DNA from: Culex pipiens pallens
Lineage: Eukaryota > Arthropoda > Insecta > Diptera > Culicidae
Length of the DNA stretch: 64,000 nt
Assembly (NCBI RefSeq): GCF_016801865.2
Contig: NC_068939.1
Span: forward strand, 74,390,100 to 74,454,099
Reading direction: 5' to 3'
Made by a program: the position numbers and the translations under genes. The notes beneath the pieces are model-generated. The model was not told the DNA's origin, did no database searches, and saw only the letters and a program-made list of their open reading frames with translations. Positions within the stretch are counted from its first letter, which is position 1. Each line of letters opens with the position of its first letter. This document shows positions 11,786 through 22,429 of the stretch, piece by piece.

Positions 11786-11904
11786 TTGTTCAGTTTTCGA
11801 TTCTGAGTGTGTGGGTGGAGTGGAGTGGGTTTTCGAGCTTTAAATAAAAAGTTCAATTTTAGAGCAGGATTATAGCCTTACCTCAGTGAGGAAGGCAAAA
11901 CCAT

Positions 11905-12600
11905 ACAAAATATCAAAACGTTTGATACCAATATTGCAAATTTTGAAAAATTAAGTATTTTTGAAAAAATGTGTATTTTGTGAAAATTGTTGTTTCCTAA
12001 AAAAAACTGTTTCAATGTGAAAAAGCATACAAAATTTCAAATCGTTTGATATTGCAAATTATGAAAATTTGAGTATTTTCAAAAAATACGGTATTTTGTG
12101 AAAATTTTAGTATTTTAATTTTTTTTAATAAAGTGGAAAAAACATAAAAAATTTCGCTTCGTTTGATACCCATATTGCAAATATGAAAATTTAAGTACAG
12201 TCCAGACTCGATTATCCGAAGGCCTCTGTAAAATTTTACTTCGGATAATCGAATCACGAAAAACATATTTTTTTCGTTGTCCAATTTTCAATTGTCGAGC
12301 TTTAGTATGACCCTAAAACTACTTTGAAATCTAAAACTACTCTAAAATGCATTTTTCAATATAAAAGCCAATCAAATATAAAAATTTTAGTAAAATGAAC
12401 TCGAATTTAATGTTAAAAGTAAGAAAATAAAAAAATATGAAAATAAATCTTTTTTGGTCATGATTCTATTATCCGAAGTTCCATACAAACCTTCGGATAA
12501 TCGAACTTCGGGTAATCGAAACTTGGGATAGTCGAGATTTCGGAAAATCGAGTCTGGACTGTATTTTCGAAAATACGGAATTTGTGAGCAATTTTGAGTA
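11905..12600 (-). repeat. ~118-bp repeat units, right side (inverted)
   Basis: Inverted forms of the 7735-8155 unit occur with the word 'cgtttgatacc' or a variant near 11,928, 12,044 and 12,160. The block is itself interrupted by the pogo-like MITE at 12198-12561 and resumes after it with 'ttttcgaaaatacgg'. Confidence 0.6.
12198..12561. mobile_element. pogo/Tigger-like MITE (364 bp)
   Basis: Terminal inverted repeats begin CAGTCCAGACTCGATTATCC on the left; the right end is the complement, ending GAGTCTGGACTG. It is flanked by TA on both sides (12196-12197 and 12562-12563), the target duplication of the Tc1/mariner/pogo superfamily. Sub-terminal words CTTCGGATAATCGAA recall pogo/Tigger ends. 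There is no transposase. A second, partial copy is at 27003-27062. Confidence 0.8.
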
Positions 12601-12714
12601 CATATTTATACATTGGAAATTACCACATTTTCATAAAATGTATTCTTAGCGAAAGCATTGAAAATTTAACATGATATGGTTGAATTAATCGATTTTAGAA
12701 ATATTTAAAAAATA

Positions 12715-12875
12715 AGTTATCATCCATTATCGGCGATAAGATTTTCGCCGATAGAATTATCGAAATAACGATAATGATAGATTATCGTTATCTTCCCGAC
12801 TTTATTGATAACTATTATCGTTATCGTCAGACGATAATATTATCGACGATAATTTTCTCGATTAACAACCTCGAT
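12715..12875. repeat. Dense cluster of TTATCG / CGATAA palindromes
   Basis: Over about 160 bases the words TTATCG and CGATAA or near variants occur more than ten times in both orientations, forming several overlapping hairpins such as TTATCGGCGATAA. It looks like the centre of a small inverted-repeat element. The words also resemble DREF/BEAF (CGATA) and GATA motifs, so a regulatory role cannot be excluded. Confidence 0.55.
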
Positions 12876-12899
12876 TTTTATGTCATTTTCGAATATAAA

Positions 12900-13378
12900 T
12901 TCAACAAAACCAAGATATCATGTTTATCCTGAAACCACTACTATATTAAACTCTTTCTTTACCTTTGACTGCCTGACATCTGACAAAATCCCACTACTCT
13001 CAAACCCTTCTATAAATATTTAAAAAATGCAAAAAAAGTAGCAAAAACAGCAATAGAAGCAGCAATTCCACTCAAAATTCCGCCCCGCAATTTCCAGCAC
13101 GTGCTCCAGAATAAAAGGCAAAATAACAAAAAAAGAAAAAGAACCCGCCACGTTTGGTGGCGACGGCGGCGGCATCTTCTCAGATATCTTCGTCTTCAAT
13201 GTGCTTGGCTCCTCGCTGGCTTGGCGCTTTGTATGTGGGCGTGTGTGTTTGTGTGTGTGTGTGTGCGGGTGGGAAAACTTTTCAAGACAATACACCCATT
13301 TATGCTTTGTGATTTTCACAATTGGGTCACACATTCCAGATTTTCCAGTGGGAAAAAAGGGGTGTGGACTGGGATAAG

Positions 13379-13430
<52 letters not shown>

Positions 13431-14940
13431 GGCTCATACACATTTAATTTTTCATCTTCAATATCCTTTATGGAGACTGAAATCTTCCGGAGAGAGATTC
13501 GCGCAATCCGTGCCAAGTCTGTTGAATTAGCTGTCCTCCCAGTTGTTTCCAGTCATTTTGCGACTTGTTTTGAAGGGGAGGGAATGCATTTTGATATTAG
13601 ATAAATATCAGCAAGGAATTGTATTTAAGAATTTGGAAGCCAAAAAGGGACATTTCTTTTAAAGGATTTTTATGTAAATCTTACTTAAGTTCACAAAACA
13701 TCAGACATTTTAGAATATTTTTTGGTTAAATTTCCATAAAACATAAAATGGCTTTCTTACAAAGTTTCATTTAAATAAAAATTGCATTTTTGCTCAATTA
13801 AAAAAAGTTTTTCATTCTAAAATCAACTAATTAGTTCCAGTTAAGTCTGATAAAGTAGTTCCAATTCGTCAAAGCCAGCATGTTCACCATTTCAACTCAC
13901 TATTTCCATCACCCAACCGATTTCATCAGTTTTCATTTTCACCAGATTGCGATTTTCCCCCGAAACCAACGACGACATCACTGCTGTGACTACGCCATCG
14001 GAGGTCGTTCAAGTTGTTTTGATATTTACTCACTCAATGCTTGCATGTTGTTTTAGATGTTTTCACTGACTGCCGCTCGATATAGACTCGGAAAATTTTC
14101 CCCGTTTTGAACCATCAACCATTTGGCATTCTGACGTTCTGTTTTTGCCTCTGGCTTTGCCCAACCAGCAGAGTGAATGAATTAAGATCTGTGCCGCAGC
14201 ATTTCCCCCCAACTAACTCTTCAGTGAAAATTCCTCTGAATGAAAGTGAGTTTCAGCGCTCGAGCTACCAGCTTTTGAGCAGTTTCAACTGGTTCACGGA
14301 GGCACCCGGTGATTCGGCTGAGTGGCACTTTTCAGTTACATCTTTAATCACCACTCAAGCAATTCTGAGAGTTTGCTTTAAACCAAGTCAAAATTGTTGA
14401 TGTAAAGTGCAACAAAATTGCCTTTTTTCGAACAGAAATATCATAAAAATAGAAGTTCTTTTCACTTTTCAAACGGAGCTCAACCAAGAAATTGATTTTT
14501 CCGGTTCTACGACTATTCATGCAGCTTTACTTGGGTAAAAAAGAACTCCTTAAACCTTTTTTCCTCTTAACCTTTACTTTGACACAGTCGAAGCAAAATA
14601 ACCGCGGCCACCACCAGAAGCAAAGTTCCATAAATCTTTCAAAACGAAAAAAGTCCCTTTGGAGACAGTTTTTTCTTCCTCAAAACTGCAAAAATCCTTC
14701 AAGAAAAACAAAAAAAAAATAGACATTGAAAAAGAACAGCTCAACTTTGAACCCCACACTGCCACATATTGTTGGCACATACATTTCTATCCCCAACCCT
14801 TTTTCGTTTTCATTTCTTGCTTCAAATTCAATTTCCTTGGAAAATTACGATTTTGCGCTCCTCTCTCGGCGAAACCTCCAACCTTTTGGCCTGAGCCTGA
14901 ATAGAAGAAACTCCATTAGTGGATTGTGTGTAAAATAATA
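12900..14940. other. Single-copy-looking non-coding block
   Basis: Balanced, non-repetitive text at 12,960-13,610 and 13,850-14,930. Open frames at 13101-13604 and 14107-14400 resemble no known protein. No splice-framed coding exon was recognised. The region is plausible intronic or regulatory DNA. Confidence 0.35.
13383..13430. repeat. (GT)n microsatellite
   Basis: About 23-24 uninterrupted GT dinucleotides. A shorter GT run lies upstream near 13,240-13,266. Confidence 0.95.
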
Positions 14941-14963
14941 TTCGAATAAGCAAAAAATAAAAG

Positions 14964-15290
14964 CATAAAAATCATAAAAATCATAATAATCATAAAAATC
15001 ATAAAAATCATAAAAATCATAAAAATCATAAAAATCATAAAAATCATAAAAATCATAAAAATCATAAAAATCATAAAAATCATAAAAATCATAAAAATCT
15101 AAAAATCATCAAAATCATAAAAATCATCGAAATCATCAAAATCATCAAAATCATCAAAATCATAAAAATCATCAAAATCATAGAAAAAAAAATCACAAAA
15201 AAAAACATAAAAATCATAAAAAATCATAAGTCATAAAAATTATAAAAATCATTAAAAATCATCAAAATCATAGAAAAAAAATCACAAAAA
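14964..15290. repeat. 9-bp minisatellite (ATAAAAATC)n
   Basis: At least 16 near-perfect copies of ATAAAAATC at 14964-15110, then variants with ATCAAAATC and interruptions up to about 15,290. This array is one of four 9-bp AT-rich arrays in the window with closely related words. Confidence 0.92.
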
Positions 15291-15540
15291 AACATAAAAA
15301 TTACAAAAAAAAAATAAAATTCTCAAAACAAACAAATAAAACTCAGAAAACACAAATAAAACTAAAAGAAACTCAAAAAACACGCAAAAATCTAACAAAA
15401 TAAAACATTAAAATTATACGAAACAAAAAATAAATAAAATATGAATAAAACACAAAAAATACGGAAAAACACAAAATAAATCGAACTCAAAAAATACACA
15501 TTGCTCATTCCCTACATCGAATCCAAAAAACACTGAAATA

Positions 15541-15700
15541 CACAAAATACACAAAATACAGAAAATACACAAAATATACAAAATACACAAAATACACACA
15601 ATACACAAAATACACAAAATACACAAAATACACAAAATACACAAAATACACAAAATACACCAAATACACAAAATAAACAAAATACACAAAATACACCGAA
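15541..15700. repeat. 9-bp minisatellite (ACAAAATAC)n
   Basis: About 17 copies of ACAAAATAC with occasional substitutions. Because nine is a multiple of three, long spurious open frames (Cys-Val-Phe or Tyr-Phe-Val repeats) appear on the minus strand; these are not genes. Confidence 0.92.
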
Positions 15701-15779
15701 AACACAAAAATAAAGAAAAGGCACAGAAAACACAAAAAGGGTAAACAATAAAATTAAAAAAGACAAAAAGAATGGGTAG

Positions 15780-16820
15780 TGAAGACTTGAGATTTAATTA
15801 AGCGAATCTAAAATTCATAAAATTGTGATGTTATTCCATTCTTAACAATCAAAATCAACACATAGAATTCAAATTGAAAATTCTTTTCAACCGATTTTTG
15901 ACCATCGTGCTCCAAAACTCCACACTGTGCAAAGAGGTTCCATCCTGAGAATATTTTAACTGGATGTGGTCTATTTGGCCGATTGTTGATAGCGCAATAC
16001 AATAAAAATATTGCTCATTCCATAGCCGTTTTTCTCCCCACCCCTGCTCAAAACATTCCACCCCCACTTTGCTTATATGCACGTGTGTACGTGATGTTTC
16101 CAGCAAAGTATAAAAAAAATCGAGCAATGCGATTGCGATTCCTTTTCCTTAGGTTTCACATTTCGAAAGTTGAACTGTTTTCCCCTTCTTGTGCTCAAAT
16201 TTGACTGGAATAAGTTTGGCTAAAAGCGAAGAGAGCAAAAATATTTTATTATCAAAACATTTTCCCCCCTCCCGAATCACTTTGAGTCCTTTTCCCCCTC
16301 AAAGTGTGTGTGCGCAAATTCGCAGTCCTAAATCGAAGAAAATCGAAATAAAAGTTTGCTCGCTGCCTTCTTTTTATTATTTCGCAACCTGAAATGGAAC
16401 CTCTCTCTCTGGTTGATATGTGAACGGTGAAAAAGTTTTCCTCCCAAACTTTTTCCCCCCGAAAGTCGTGACTTTTGTTGCAGCAGTGGCGCTTTTTAGT
16501 GCAGTTTGATGTGCATTTTCGGAACAAACTAAAAAGAGTAGGGGATGAATTGGGGAGGGGGTGGCGAAAAAAGGACGACCGGTTTTCCGGTGTGGCTTTT
16601 TCTGTTGATTTAGGTCGGTTTTGGGGGAGTGATGGGCATGTGTGTTTGAAGGAAAAAGAAAAGTAAGAGAAAAAAGTGTAAACGAGGGGCTTGCGAAATT
16701 TATGCCCGCATTCGCAGTTTGCTGGAGGGTCGTGGTGATGTTTTATGGAAGGTGCAAATATTTGCAAATATTTGCTCGTTTTACGAGTGGGGTCAGTTTT
16801 GGAATATTTTGGTTTAAATT
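15780..16820. other. Single-copy-looking block with balanced composition
   Basis: Text from 15,890 to 16,800 is non-repetitive and GC-richer than its neighbours. A 171-residue minus-strand frame at 16252-16767 resembles no known protein and has a biased composition. I see no supported gene; intronic or regulatory DNA is likely. Confidence 0.35.
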
Positions 16821-18240
16821 GAATTAACTGTTTTCAAAATATTTTTAATGTTCTCTTAAAAGAAAATAATATTTTATTAAAAATATCCTGATTTTTACTA
16901 TGAATTTCAAATACATTGTGTTCAATTCTCACAATCAAGCAATTTTTCAAATTCTTTAACAGTATAAATCCATACACAACTTGTAAATTTTAGGGAAACA
17001 GTGTTTGCGCGGAGTTTAAAGTTTTTGAAAAATAGAAGTTTTTTATTTGTAAAAAAGCTTTATTTTTTTATTCAGGCCTTATATTTTCAAAGAAATATAA
17101 ACACATATTTTGGACGTTTCCAAATAAGACCTGATTCTAAAATTCAGAATTTATTTTTATTAAAAAATGTGCAGTGAATTTGTAAAAAAAAGTATTAAAG
17201 CAACCTAAGAAATAGATAGGCTATTTGATTTTCCATTATCAAGGAAATTTGGATTTTTTAAATTTAATTTAGTCATCAAAAGTAGTTGTCATATTTGAAA
17301 CATTTATTTTTATAACGAAAATATTCGAAATTATTTTATTCTTGTTTTAAAAACATAATCGATGTTCTGTCAAAAATAATAACATTCTTGTTTGAAATTA
17401 ATTAAACATTTCAAAGTATAAATAAGTGATTTGAAAATTATTGATGATTTAGAACTTTTGAATTTTTTTTTAATATTAAATTAATACATTTTGAATAATT
17501 GTTAGTGGCCAATCCATAAACCTCGTACATGAGGGAGGGGGATGGTTTTTGGATTTTTTATACTGTCAACGTGGTTTTGGAAGGTCCCTCAAAATTGCTA
17601 CAAAATAAAACTTCATTCAAAATTTTAGCATCTTTGTAGCAGTTTTTTTTAATTATTTTTTCTGTTCTGGTTAAAACAATTAGTAGTAAGGGGTAAACAC
17701 GTTATGTCAATGTAAAGACCACAAAGAAGATTTAATTGAATTATTAAAAGATTGAGTTTTTGAAATTTTTGAGATAAATTTTTTATGGATGTAAAATGAT
17801 TGTAATTTTTTGATTTTTCAGCAAACTTTTATTTTTTTAAACTCTTATTTGAAAAAAAAAAGATAGAAAATATAATTGGTTCAAAACAAAATAATGATAG
17901 GATGAAAAATCAATCTTTAATTATAAGAAAAATAATAAAATAGACAAGTTAAATGTTTAAAACAACAAAAAATTAAGTTAAAATTACTATGTAAGATAGG
18001 TAAAGTTTCTTGTATAACAAAATTTGCTCAAAAGGACTATTAACACAAATAATGGGCTGCAAAGTATCCATAGAAAAGTTGAAGATAGAAAATAACATCT
18101 GAAAAATGTACTTCAAAGTTATGCAAAAAATGTTTCTTTGTTAACATGTTAACATTTTTTTATATGTTATCAAATTTTATGTTTGGGAAAAAAAGTGAAA
18201 AAAAAACATCAAGCACCCTTATCCTAAACAGATTTAAAAT
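16820..18240. other. AT-rich stretch, little recognised
   Basis: AT-rich DNA without clear element ends. A diverged form of the 'ccataaaccacgtgg' repeat lies near 17,510-17,600 ('ccaatccataaacctcgtac'). No coding signal. Confidence 0.45.
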
Positions 18241-19440
18241 TCCCAATATCGTTCGATTCCTCAGCTGCCTCTGTCTGCCAATTTAAGTTAAACAGCTGGT
18301 GCGCGCGATTGCTATTACACCATAGTTTCCCTTGTTAAACATCATCATTTGCCCATAGAGGGAAAGAGGGGAGGAAAAGCGGAAATAGCAACAACAACAA
18401 ATCGAACATGTTGCACGATTTTGTTGGGAGCGGAAAATGCGAGTGAAAACGTTTTCCCTGAAATCAATTAGCTACAAGTAATTTTGGAAAATGGGTGGGA
18501 GGGAGAGGTAAGAGGGGGTGTTGTTTGTGTGCGTATATGAGCTTGTTTTCCCATCAACCACATAACTGGGTTTCGGAAAGTGAGGAGATTTTGGAATACT
18601 CAGGGTGGCTCCTCACAATTTAAAATTATAATTATAAATATTTTCAAATCTTGGGTTAAGAAAAGCTAGAAGAATATTTGAAAAAAATACTAGCTTAAAT
18701 CTTGATCAAGTTGTCACCCTGTGATTAATGAAGTGTGCCGAGTTCAGTTCAAATCTCAATTAGAGTGAAACATACTGCACGATTTTCACACCCCACCCCA
18801 TCTTTCTCTCACTAGTTTTCCTCCACCTAAAGCAACAACAATCTTATTATTTCTCCGACCCAAACAAGAAAAGAAAAGGAGATGTTGGCGGTGAAACGTG
18901 CCCTCCCCCGTCGAACCGGTTAGAATTGGTGGAGCAAGAAGACGACGACGGGTGCAGAATTTTAATTCGCCATAAATCTGTTTGGCGGCGCTACTGTCGG
19001 AATTGGTGCGAGTGAGGAAAATTGGCGTGGAAAACAAACTAGCTTGAGAAAAGGTGGAAGGAAAAAGAATATAAAAGTTAGTAAATCTAGTTGAGCATGT
19101 GCGCATGGTAGCGTTGAGCAAAAATTCGGCTCCAATTTCGAGGTTAGCCGGTGAAATCGTGACTGAAATTCCGGACGTTCCAAGGTATGCTTGGTGGTAA
19201 TTTTGAGGGAAGGGGGAGGAAAACCGATGAAAAGCGGAAATTCCTACGTATCAGCAATAGTAACCGTGTTGAATAAAAACATTAAGTTTGGAGAATATCT
19301 TCTCAGGAAGACTTGTATGTAGCAAACTAAATAAAAAATTGCATTTTCGCCATCATAAATAGAAGTAAATGGATTCAATTAAAATCAAATTAATACCAGC
19401 AAAAACATATTTCAAACCTGTATTTTAATTGTCCAATTTC
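18240..19440. other. Single-copy-looking block upstream of a recursive splice site
   Basis: Balanced non-repetitive text with E-box CAGCTG near 18,292 and a homeodomain-type word TCAATTAGC near 18,465. Minus-strand frames at 18786-19183 look like nothing known. It is a plausible intronic regulatory region. Confidence 0.35.
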
Positions 19441-19463
19441 TTCTTTTTTCATTTCAGGTAAGC
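19441..19463 (+). promoter_or_regulatory. Candidate recursive splice site 1
   Basis: TTCTTTTTTCATTTCAG is followed immediately by GTAAGC. A strong 3' splice site is thus fused to a strong 5' splice site with no exon between them (AG at 19456-19457, GT at 19458-19459). This is the published form of ratcheting or recursive splice sites in long Drosophila introns. A weak branch-like TTTTAAT lies about 30 bases upstream. A second site in the same orientation lies at 51764-51797. Confidence 0.6.
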
Positions 19464-19659
19464 AATTGATTGATCTCTGGTCCGAGTTATTGAACGGTAA
19501 ATATTTCGAAGTTTAACGCTTCAAGTCTGATTAAAACAAATATAACTCCTGCTGATTAACACACTTTCTGGGAAAATAATTTATCGCGGAGCTCAACCCC
19601 GCCGACACCACCTCTGTCCCTTACGTTTCACTCCCATCAATATCCGCGGCGGCACGTTG

Positions 19660-19790
19660 CTTGAAACCCGATACCGCCATTAATCAAAACTGATTATAAA
19701 TCCATTAATCATCACGCCGAATGTCAGCGCGTGAAATTATTTCTCACCTCCGATTGACAGCTATGGGGGGGAGGTCCTTTCTTCCTGTCA
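19660..19790. promoter_or_regulatory. Homeodomain/TALE motif cluster, candidate enhancer
   Basis: Within about 110 bases there are two CCATTAATC words, a TGATTATAAAT, ATTAATCATC and a TGACAG half-site (Hth/Meis type). The block is non-repetitive and GC-balanced amid AT-rich repeats. Motif density suggests a developmental enhancer; this is inference. Confidence 0.35.
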
Positions 19791-19799
19791 AAAGAGGGA

Positions 19800-20168
19800 G
19801 GTTGATGTGAATAAAAAATAACAACATTACACCATATTTATTTAACGCGGCGTCTAAAGGGAGTTGATACTGTTTCTCTCTTTCTAAGCTGAGGTGAGCT
19901 AACTCGATTATTGATTAGCAATTTTATTTTGAACAAAGTCATTACGGCTCGATGTCGTTTCGGCACCGGTGCGATTTCCCTCCGGTTTCTGAGTTGGTTT
20001 CATGGTTACAGGAGGGGTCGTTGGGGAAAAACGATACATTTTACAATATTTTCTTTCAAAAAAAAAAGCCCGATTTCCTTAAGTTTGTTGAAAACAATAT
20101 AAAACTCAATCTAATACACACATTGGAAAATTACTATAATCTGGCAACCCTTTCTCATATTAAGAGTA
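19800..20168. other. Unique stretch before foldback A
   Basis: Non-repetitive sequence. A weak pyrimidine tract followed by GAG and GTGAGC near 19,890 resembles a splice site but lacks the CAG/GTAAG form. Nothing else was recognised. Confidence 0.4.
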
Positions 20169-21560
20169 GAGCAATTCTCTACGAAATCGGTCTTTTTTTA
20201 ATTTTAATTTTTGTATTTTTTAATCCAGCTGAAACTTTTTTGGTGTCTTCGGTATGCCCAAAGAAGCCATTTTGCATCATTAGTTTGTCAATATAATTTT
20301 CCATACAAATTTGGCAGCTGTCCATACAAAAATGATGTATGAAAATTCAAAAATCTGTATCTTTTGAAGGATTTTTTTGATCGATTTGGTGTCTTCGGCA
20401 AAGTTGTAGGTATGGATAAGGACTACACTGAAAAAAATGAAACACCGTAAAAAATGGTGATTTTTAATTTAACTTTTTATCAATAAAAAATGATTTGCAA
20501 AAAAACACAATTTTTAATTTTTTTTATATGTTTTAGGGGACATCAAATGCCAACTTTTCAAAAATGTTTAGGTTGTGCAAAAAACTTTTGACCGAGTTAT
20601 GAATTATTTAATCAATACTGATTTTTTTTTAAATCGAAATATTGGTCGCAAAAATTTGTCAACTTCATTTTTCGATGTAAAATCGAATTTTCAATCAAAA
20701 AGTACTGTAGTGAAATTTTTATAAAGTGCACCGTTTTCAAGTTATAGCCATTTTTTGGTAACTTTCTTGAAAATACTCTCAGTTATTCATTTTTTTAAAC
20801 TAGTGCCTATGTTCGCCCACCTTTGAAAAAAAATATTTTTGAAAAGCTGAGCCAATTTTCTATATTTTGTTTTTTTTAACTTTGATGATACGACCATTAG
20901 TTGCTGAGATATTGCCATGCAAAGGTTTAAAAACAAGAAAATTGATGTTTTCTAAGTCTCACCCAAACAATCCACCATTTTCTAATGTCGATATCTCAGC
21001 AACTAATGGTCCGATTACAATGTCAAAATATGAAGCATTCGTAAAATTTTCCGATTTTTTCGAAAAAAATATTTAAATCAAGACAAACATTTCGAAAGGG
21101 CGTAATATTGAATGTTTGACCCTTTTGAAATGTTATTTTTCCTGTTTTTAAACCTTTGATTGGCAATATCTCAGCAACTAAGAGTCGTATCAACAAATTT
21201 CAAAATAAAAAAAATAAAATATAGAGAATTTTCTCAGTTTTGCCAAAAAACCGTTTACAAAAGTGGGCAAACATGTGCACTAGTTTAAAAAAATAAAAAA
21301 CTGCGACTATTTTCAAACGGTGCACTTTATCAAAATTTTACTAAAGTACTTTTTGATTAAAAATTTTATTTTACATCGAAAAATGGAGTTGAAAAATTTT
21401 TGCGACCAATATTTTGATTTTTTGAAAAAATCAGTATTGATTAAAAAATTCATAACTCGGTCAAAGATTTTTTGCACAGCCTGGAAATTTCTGAAAAATT
21501 GGCATTTGATGTCCCCTAAAACATTTGAAAAAAAAAATAAAATAAAATTAGTATTGTTTT
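20169..21560. mobile_element. Foldback element A, right arm shortened
   Basis: The outer end reads GAGCAATTCTCTACGAAATC. The left arm runs to about 21,085 and the right arm returns as its inverted copy to about 21,560, where it breaks off before the outer ~400 bases. Shared words include 'atatctcagcaactaatggt', 'aagtgcaccgttttcaagt' and 'ggtgtcttcggcaaagttg'. It has the same structure as element B (24832-26909) and single-arm copy C (55018-56008). There is no protein-coding capacity. Confidence 0.8.
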
Positions 21561-21779
21561 TAGTGACAGTCTAATTAGTCTAATTATAGTCTAATCTTGT
21601 GAATTTTGCTTTAAAATTTTACCTTCATCTTTGAATTGATATTTGGAAGATTTTTTTTCGTAAATCATTTACTTTAAATTTCTGGCAACACTGTAATTAT
21701 GTATTGCTACTTAGAAAGCATACTTTTGAAGGTAAAATGAAGAGAATTTAATTGAACTTACTTTAGAAACAGTCTAACT

Positions 21780-22160
21780 CAGGCCTGCCCAACCTTTTTG
21801 GTTCAATTTTCACATTTTTGAACGTCAAAATTACAATTGTTCACTTTTTCATGTTTTTTATGGAATCGGTTCACAGATAACCAGTGAACATAACTTTTCC
21901 AAAAGTTTGAAAAAATATTTATACAAGTTGTTTTTATCTACATTTTACGTCAAAAATCAATCCGGCCCGCGGGCCGGATCAATTTTTCACTAAAAAAATA
22001 CATAAAAATGACTTGCAAAAAAAAAATTTCAAACTTTTGTCAAAATTATGTTCACTGGTCATCTGTCAACTGATTTCATCAAATAAACCATAAAAAAGAA
22101 CAATTGTAATTTTGACGATCAAAAATGTGAAAATTTAGCCAAAAAGGTTGGGCAGGCCTG
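21780..22160. mobile_element. hAT-type MITE (381 bp)
   Basis: Ends are CAGGCCTGCCCAACCTTTTT and its inverted copy AAAAAGGTTGGGCAGGCCTG. Flanking 8-mers GTCTAACT and a near match (CTCTAACT, shifted by one base) fit a hAT 8-bp target duplication. Its centre holds the GC-rich perfect palindrome ATCCGGCCCGCGGGCCGGAT near 21,959-21,979. The ends match the general hAT pattern. No transposase is present. Confidence 0.8.
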
Positions 22161-22429
22161 GCTCTAACTGGTTATTGTTTGATAGATATTTGAAATTGAT
22201 ACTGTCAGTTATAAATTTGAAGATCTGGCAACCCTGTTATAAAATATTGCTGCAAAGTAGGGATAAATAAAGTTTTTAAGACCAAAAGCGTAGAAAAAAA
22301 ATGTCCTAAAAATATCTTTTAAATATCCTTAAAAGGTAAGGAGATGAAACTCTGCAAATTTGGGAAAACTGCAAAAAAAGTAGCCTTTTCAGCAGTTAAA
22401 ATTTCAGTGATATTGAATGTTGACTTGCG

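Larger units (their letters stand above)
8161..11897 (-). mobile_element. Non-autonomous transposon, family X, copy 2, with internal satellite
   Basis: The left end TTAATCCACC...GGTTGGTGCCTTCCTCAC matches the inverted right end of copy 1 (4952-7047); the right end CCTCAGTGAGGAAGGC matches the inverted left end of copy 1. Near the right end are the shared 'cggttcagccagtgctgag' word and a CA repeat region. The centre is an expanded satellite of about 19 units. Without the satellite the element would be under 1 kb. There is no transposase frame. It sits between two inverted blocks of 118-bp repeats, so it inserted into an older foldback element. Confidence 0.7.

Noticed and set aside
11515..11856. 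His-Thr repeat proteins
   Set aside because: They are translations of the CA microsatellite.
13101..13604. 167-residue frame with Cys-Val repeats
   Set aside because: It is driven by the GT microsatellite; both strands are open there.
15414..15766. Cys-Val-Phe and Tyr-Phe-Val repeat proteins on the minus strand
   Set aside because: They are translations of a 9-bp minisatellite, open because nine is divisible by three.
16252..16767. 171-residue minus-strand open frame
   Set aside because: Low-complexity Ser/Phe-rich text in unique DNA; no domain, no ATG context or splice support.
19870..19900. Pyrimidine tract with GAG|GTGAGC
   Set aside because: Bases between tract and AG and the GAG ending make it a poor recursive site.
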